Source of the DNA: Ochromonadaceae sp. CCMP2298
Lineage: Eukaryota; Sar; Synurophyceae; Ochromonadales; Ochromonadaceae
Length of the DNA: 10,923 nucleotides
Direction of reading: 5' to 3'
Assembly (NCBI GenBank): GCA_026770595.1
Contig: MU634652.1
Coordinates: 1 to 10,923, forward strand
Shown here: positions 7,584 to 10,923 of the stretch, one piece after another
How the letters are laid out: every line of letters begins with the position of its first letter
Position numbering within the stretch: position 1 is the first letter of the stretch
The notes under the pieces: generated by a model
The model's input: only the letters and a program-made list of their open reading frames with translations
Databases searched by the model: none
What the model was told of the DNA's origin: nothing
Program-made: the position numbers and the translations under genes

Positions 7584-8528
7584 TGCGGAAATGTGTGCCA
7601 GCAATAGCCAGATTTCACTCCACTGTGGATTGCATTGCAAGATTGATGCAAGCTCTTCGCGTCATCACCGCCAACCCTTATACCAGAAATACTTGCGCTG
7701 AGTAACAATCCTTTGACACTAAAAGCGTCAAAGGGAAACAACTGCGAAATTTTAGACATTTCCAAGGATGGTATTTGGTGCGAACTCCTGGAACTCGTTT
7801 TTGGTGCGAAGTGTCGAAAAACGCCAAAATATCTGCCAAACGCGCTTAAACAAAAACAATAAAAACACTTTTAGATGCCATATATTGATGTTTTATCCAT
7901 TACAAAGATCATTTTAGTAATTCAATACATATAATGTACATTGTATAAGATACTAGTAGAATGCATTATCATCAAAAACATATTTTAGATCGTTTTGGGT
8001 GTTGGATTTAATATGCAATCTACTAGTGTCTTATACAATGTGCATTATTTGTATTAAAGTACTAAAATGATCTTTATAATGAATAAAACATCAATATATG
8101 GCATCTAAAAGTGTTTTTATTGTTTTTGTTTAAGCGCGTTTGGCAGATATTTTGGCGTTTTTCGACAGTTCGCACCAAATACCATCCTTGGATTTTGATT
8201 GATGGGTTTGGGTTGTATGATGTTCAATGTGGGTGCTCATGCACCTTGTTGCACATAAGGTGGGAGCTGACTTGGCGGGAGCCGACTTGGTAGGGGGTGG
8301 GAGATTCTGCGTCCTCACAATCAATACCACCACTAACCCCACTCTACTCCCCACTCCCTATACGTCATGCTCTTCTTCTCCCTCCACTCCTCACCCCTCT
8401 CCTCTGGCCACACATTTTCCCTCTCCTCTCCTCTCACTCCTTCCAACAGTCCAACCAGTCGATGAATATCGTTGCTGACAACTGTGCTATTCCTCACTGC
8501 TCTCGGGTTCGCACCTGATAAGCCTGCC
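7584..8528. promoter_or_regulatory. Divergent intergenic region between FabZ and the alkyltransferase
   Basis: This 945-bp interval separates two genes transcribed outward, so it should contain both promoters. About 430 bp of it is foldback element 2. On the alkyltransferase side, a 15-bp tandem duplication (GGGAGCYGACTTGG at 8262-8276 and 8277-8291) is followed by a pyrimidine-rich tract (about 8355-8455) ending CCAACAG, which could be an intron acceptor in the 5' untranslated region. No promoter box is strong enough to place exactly. Confidence 0.45.
7762..8191. mobile_element. Foldback palindromic element 2 (about 179-bp arms, 4-bp TSD)
   Basis: Left arm 7762-7966 and right arm 8013-8191 are inverted copies with about eight mismatches over 178 aligned bases (about 95%), around a 46-nt AT-rich centre. 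The left arm has one extra 26-bp stretch (about 7785-7811), a partial duplication of TTTGGTGCGAA. Ends are CCAAGG and CCTTGG, each flanked by ATTT (7758-7761 and 8192-8195), consistent with a 4-bp target-site duplication. No ORF inside. High arm identity suggests a recent non-autonomous insertion or ongoing arm conversion. A transcript would fold into a near-perfect long hairpin. Confidence 0.8.
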
Positions 8529-9257
8529 ATGTCATCTATGAAATCCGCATTTAACCTGCTCACGTCCAAGTCGCAGCTGTCTGACTTCGACCGCAGCGTC
8601 TACGAATGCTGCTATAATGTGCCCAAAGGTATACTGAAACCCTTTCACACTTTGAACGTGAACGACATAACAACCCTCCTTGTCTGCAGGGAAGGTGACG
8701 ACCTACAAGCAGATCTCCTTGGCTATCGGCAGGCCTGGCGCGTTCAGAGCGGTGGGCTCTTCCCTGAAACGCAATCCGTTGGCGCCTGAGGTCCCCTGCC
8801 ACAGGGTCGTGGCCACAGACCGCTCTCTGGGTAGATTTTTGCACACCGTATAAGCGCTCCCCTGCCTCCTCTATCCTCCCTGCCCACCCTGCACACCCTG
8901 CACACCATGCACACCATGCAGTCTGTTAGCTCAAACGCTCAATAACTTCGCACCTCTGTAGGTGGCTTCTTCGGTAGCACGGATCCGCGTGGACAGAAGC
9001 TCATCGAGAAGCGCCAGCTGCTCATCTCCGAGGGAGTGGCGTTCGAACCTGCGCGGGCGAAGCGGGGTCGGCCCACCGTCCCTGACACCGGCCCTGTCAC
9101 AGCCTCTGTTACCTCTGTCTCCGCTCCCTCCACTGCCACTCCCTCGAAGCGCAGGAGAGTGGACAAGGTGGGGGAGCAGCCGGCGGTTGCGAGCAAGGAG
9201 GGAGACACGTCTAACTTTCTAGTGGCTGAGGAAAGCATCTTCTCATTTGCGCAGTAG
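8529..9257 (+). CDS. MGMT: O6-alkylguanine-DNA alkyltransferase (MGMT/Ogt type) with C-terminal tail
   Basis: Three exons, 8529-8628, 8690-8830 and 8962-9257, with GT-AG introns of 61 and 131 nt, both splitting Gly codons, give 178 residues. The family transfers alkyl groups from O6-alkylguanine in DNA to its own cysteine in a single-use reaction. Seen are the helix-turn-helix region (DFDRSVYECCYNVPKGKVTTY, with the guanine-flipping Tyr39), Arg53 as the likely arginine finger, the active site PCHRV with Cys70, and LGGFFGS. Cys70 argues against an alkyltransferase-like (ATL) protein, where it is replaced. The usual N-terminal domain of about 80 residues is absent. After the domain comes an extension with KRGRP (114-118, AT-hook core) and SKRRRV (142-147, likely nuclear signal). 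The ATG at 8529 is the first in frame; an unseen upstream exon is possible. Confidence 0.88.
8885..8920 (+). repeat. Four 9-bp tandem repeats in alkyltransferase intron 2
   Basis: CACCCTGCA twice (8885-8902), then CACCATGCA twice (8903-8920), lie about 40 bp before the acceptor of the second intron. A short minisatellite with one point variant; no coding effect. Confidence 0.8.
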
Positions 9258-9480
9258 TGCAGCGGAACCCATTTATCAGTCATCTTCTCATTTATCAGTC
9301 TTTTGTAGGGCTGTCCACATGAAAGAGTGGCCATTCTTGTTGCCACTCACGTTTTCTATTGCTGTTTTTCTTTAACAAATGAAACATACAGATAAGTTTA
9401 CAGAATTTTTATCAATAGAATACAACGACGGGGTCCAGTTTCGATTCTACTCTCCTTTACTCTTCCCGCTGCCCGCCCTC
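9258..9480. other. Convergent 3' interval
   Basis: This 223-bp spacer lies between the stop codons of the alkyltransferase and the hydroxylase. It contains CATTTATCAGTC twice (9270-9281 and 9289-9300) and CATCTTCTCATTT twice (about 9236 and 9281), a local duplication spanning the alkyltransferase 3' end. Both 3' ends must form here. Confidence 0.5.
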
Positions 9481-10674
9481 TCATATACTATAGTTTGAAA
9501 TCGCCTGTCTCTTCCTCAGCCAGTTGTAGGGGTTATCGAGATACTGGAAGAACTTCTGGAAATATATGTTGCCACTTTTGTGATGCGCATGGTGCCGCCT
9601 AGAGCCCGCGAAGAATCTGGGGTAGAGGTTCTGGGGCATCCACGGTAGGTCCCACCCCGAGTGCAGCTCCACCAGCATAAAGGTGATCACGACGTTGTAC
9701 ACTGCACGTGAGAGGGGATGCGCTTGCAACAGGCGTAGGGCGCTTATGGAGCAGAGCACGTTGACCACCTCCTCGGGAACGTCGAGCCGCACGCTGTCCG
9801 ACGCGCGCACCTCGCTGTTCCGGTGGTGCTTGCCATGCACGATGCGGTAGAGGGAGCTGGGCAGACGGTGCATGAGTAGATGGCTCATGAAGAAAAACCC
9901 ATCGTACAGCACCAATCCGCCGAATATCTGCCCCACGAAGGTCAAGAAGGTCGGCGCCGCGAAGGCCAAAGCGGCTCTGCGGGCAGCAAAGATGTCTGTA
10001 TACTTGGAGAGCGCAAACAAAGGCAGCATGTAGATGGAGAACTCCAAAAACCAGCCGCCGTACCACCTGTTGGGCTGGGGCAGCGCGACGGCAGCGGTGG
10101 TGGTGGCAGTGGGAGCAGCGGGGGCTGACTGAGCAGGGGGCTCTTTTGCCCCGGCTTGCTGCAGCTTGAGCAGGTGCGTCTGGTCCTGGATGCGGTATCT
10201 GCGCAAACCCTTCAGCCGGGCAGGTGCGCGGTCGTGCGTGGCTACCACGTCCAGGAACAGCCATCCGTGGATCCAGAAGAAGAAACTCCACATTGCCACC
10301 CAAGGTTCAAAGAGATCATGCCGCAGCCAGCCCTTGTGCTGCACGCTTCCCCAAGTGCTGACCAGGAGCCCATCCAGCGTGCCCAGGTTGAGCAGCGCAG
10401 CCCCCGCCAATGCCGTGAAGACCACCCGCCAGGCGGCAGACTGGGTCTCCATGATCATGCGGTGCTCCTCCAGTGGGTTCGTAGAGGTCCATGTGACTGC
10501 TGCGCCTGCAGGAGCGCTGTCCACAACCCTCCCCACGCGCCCCGCAATTCTAGCAGCACCGCTCTTGCATCCTGTTCTGCTAGCCTGGAATGCTGGCCTG
10601 TGGAGCATGAAGCCTTCGGTCTGTTCCAGAACAACGCACATCATCAGCAACGCAGCCACATACAATCGCGACAT
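9481..10674 (-). CDS. Fatty acid hydroxylase / sterol desaturase superfamily membrane protein, predicted plastid-targeted
   Basis: One uninterrupted 397-residue frame, the only large gene here without an intron. The di-iron histidine motifs of the superfamily are complete: H265-LLM-H269 (HX3H), H280-GK-H283-H284 (HX2HH) and H361-x-x-H364-H365 (HX2HH), with further His such as H338. Hydrophobic segments lie at about 84-108, 123-145, 206-225, 236-262 and 322-337. Residues 1-20 form a signal peptide, followed by GFMLHRPAF and a basic Ser/Gly/Arg-rich region to about 50, resembling a plastid bipartite leader. A Pro/Ala/Thr-rich insertion (about 174-200) separates the first membrane block from the catalytic part. 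Enzymes of this fold hydroxylate or desaturate sterols, fatty alcohols/acids or carotenoids. The order and spacing are closer to sterol 25-hydroxylase/C4-oxidase than to carotene hydroxylase, but the substrate cannot be assigned. The frame runs on to a TTG at 10818; the ATG at 10674 is the first. Confidence 0.82.
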   Translation of the reverse strand: MSRLYVAALLMMCVVLEQTEGFMLHRPAFQASRTGCKSGAARIAGRVGRVVDSAPAGAAVTWTSTNPLEEHRMIMETQSAAWRVVFTALAGAALLNLGTLDGLLVSTWGSVQHKGWLRHDLFEPWVAMWSFFFWIHGWLFLDVVATHDRAPARLKGLRRYRIQDQTHLLKLQQAGAKEPPAQSAPAAPTATTTAAVALPQPNRWYGGWFLEFSIYMLPLFALSKYTDIFAARRAALAFAAPTFLTFVGQIFGGLVLYDGFFFMSHLLMHRLPSSLYRIVHGKHHRNSEVRASDSVRLDVPEEVVNVLCSISALRLLQAHPLSRAVYNVVITFMLVELHSGWDLPWMPQNLYPRFFAGSRRHHAHHKSGNIYFQKFFQYLDNPYNWLRKRQAISNYSI

Positions 10675-10923
10675 CGTTTTCTCCAGAGCTTCTTTGTCGA
10701 TAGGTGTGATGAGGGATGTTGTGTGAATGAATGAAGTCGTCGTGAGATAACAAAGACGAAAGATTGCCACAAGAAAGATTGCCACGCACCAAAAGAATGA
10801 TCTGATGATGCAAAACAAGAAATCACGACCGTTACGAGAGCCTCCGAAAATCTAAGAGAGGGGTCGAGAGTTCACGAGAAATCATCGAGAGGTTGGATCG
10901 GGCGCAGCCCATCCAACATCGAG
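10675..10923. promoter_or_regulatory. Upstream region of the hydroxylase gene
   Basis: About 250 bp precede the ATG on the minus strand. A tandem GAAAGATTGCCAC pair (about 10758-10785, 15-bp period) and a hairpin at 10892-10917 are visible. No copy of the foldback family and no clear TATA box is seen. The window ends here. Confidence 0.4.
10892..10917. repeat. 11-bp hairpin with one bulge
   Basis: GTTGGAT (10892-10898) pairs with ATCCAAC (10911-10917), and GGGC (10900-10903) with GCCC (10907-10910), with a single bulged C at 10899 and a 3-nt loop. Not a tRNA. It may continue into a larger structure beyond the window, because ATCGAG occurs just outside both stems. Confidence 0.55.

Noticed and set aside
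4407-10674. Lipid-metabolism gene cluster (sterol reductase, FabZ, hydroxylase)
   Set aside because: The predicted compartments differ (ER versus plastid), a DNA-repair gene and a mobile element intervene, and there is no co-orientation across the set; chance proximity is simpler.
10156-10734. Plus-strand ORFs of 186-192 codons
   Set aside because: Antisense to the hydroxylase gene, which has complete histidine motifs; no motif in the antisense translations.
1-10923. tRNA or other structured RNA genes
   Set aside because: GTTCRA-type boxes seen (for example near 9043) lie within coding exons and lack a matching A box or cloverleaf; no rRNA or snRNA signature was recognised.

Overview
The window is nuclear DNA from a single-celled alga. 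Six protein genes are recognisable. Five of them have a clear eukaryotic family, and four carry short spliceosomal GT-AG introns (61-242 nt, seven in all). Two predicted proteins, a FabZ dehydratase and a fatty-acid-hydroxylase-superfamily protein, begin with a signal peptide followed by a Phe-containing junction and a basic, Ser/Ala/Arg-rich stretch. That is the bipartite leader typical of nucleus-encoded plastid proteins in algae with a secondary red plastid (stramenopile, haptophyte or cryptophyte type). The species cannot be fixed from this sequence.

Layout. Positions 1-1342 are AT-rich and gene-poor, holding hairpins, a pair of 20-bp inverted repeats, a diverged half of a repeat family and a dense cluster of CGAGTGG/CCACTCG motifs. 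At 1343-1810 lies a 468-bp foldback palindrome. At 1912-3199 (+) is a two-exon gene for a divergent proteasome alpha-type protein with an N-terminal signal peptide. It converges on a LYRM2-like gene (3312-3662, -). A three-exon delta24(24(1))-sterol reductase gene (4407-6191, -) follows; its second intron is largely a 7-bp GGGAGAT array. Next is a three-exon FabZ gene (6732-7583, -), then a second, 95%-symmetric foldback palindrome (7762-8191) in the divergent interval between FabZ and a three-exon O6-alkylguanine-DNA alkyltransferase gene (8529-9257, +). The last gene (9481-10674, -) is an intronless membrane hydroxylase of the sterol-desaturase superfamily.

The genes do not form a pathway or operon. 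Three (sterol reductase, FabZ, hydroxylase) are lipid enzymes but appear to act in different compartments; LYRM2 is mitochondrial and the alkyltransferase nuclear.

The two most interesting points are: (1) a proteasome alpha-like protein with a secretory leader, six N-glycosylation sequons and a Ser/Asn-rich insertion, implying a 20S-like protein outside the cytosol, possibly in the periplastid compartment; and (2) a family of related palindromic or half-palindromic elements, four copies in 11 kb, mostly just upstream of gene starts and sharing a TTTARRCG core, so they may be both mobile elements and promoter material.
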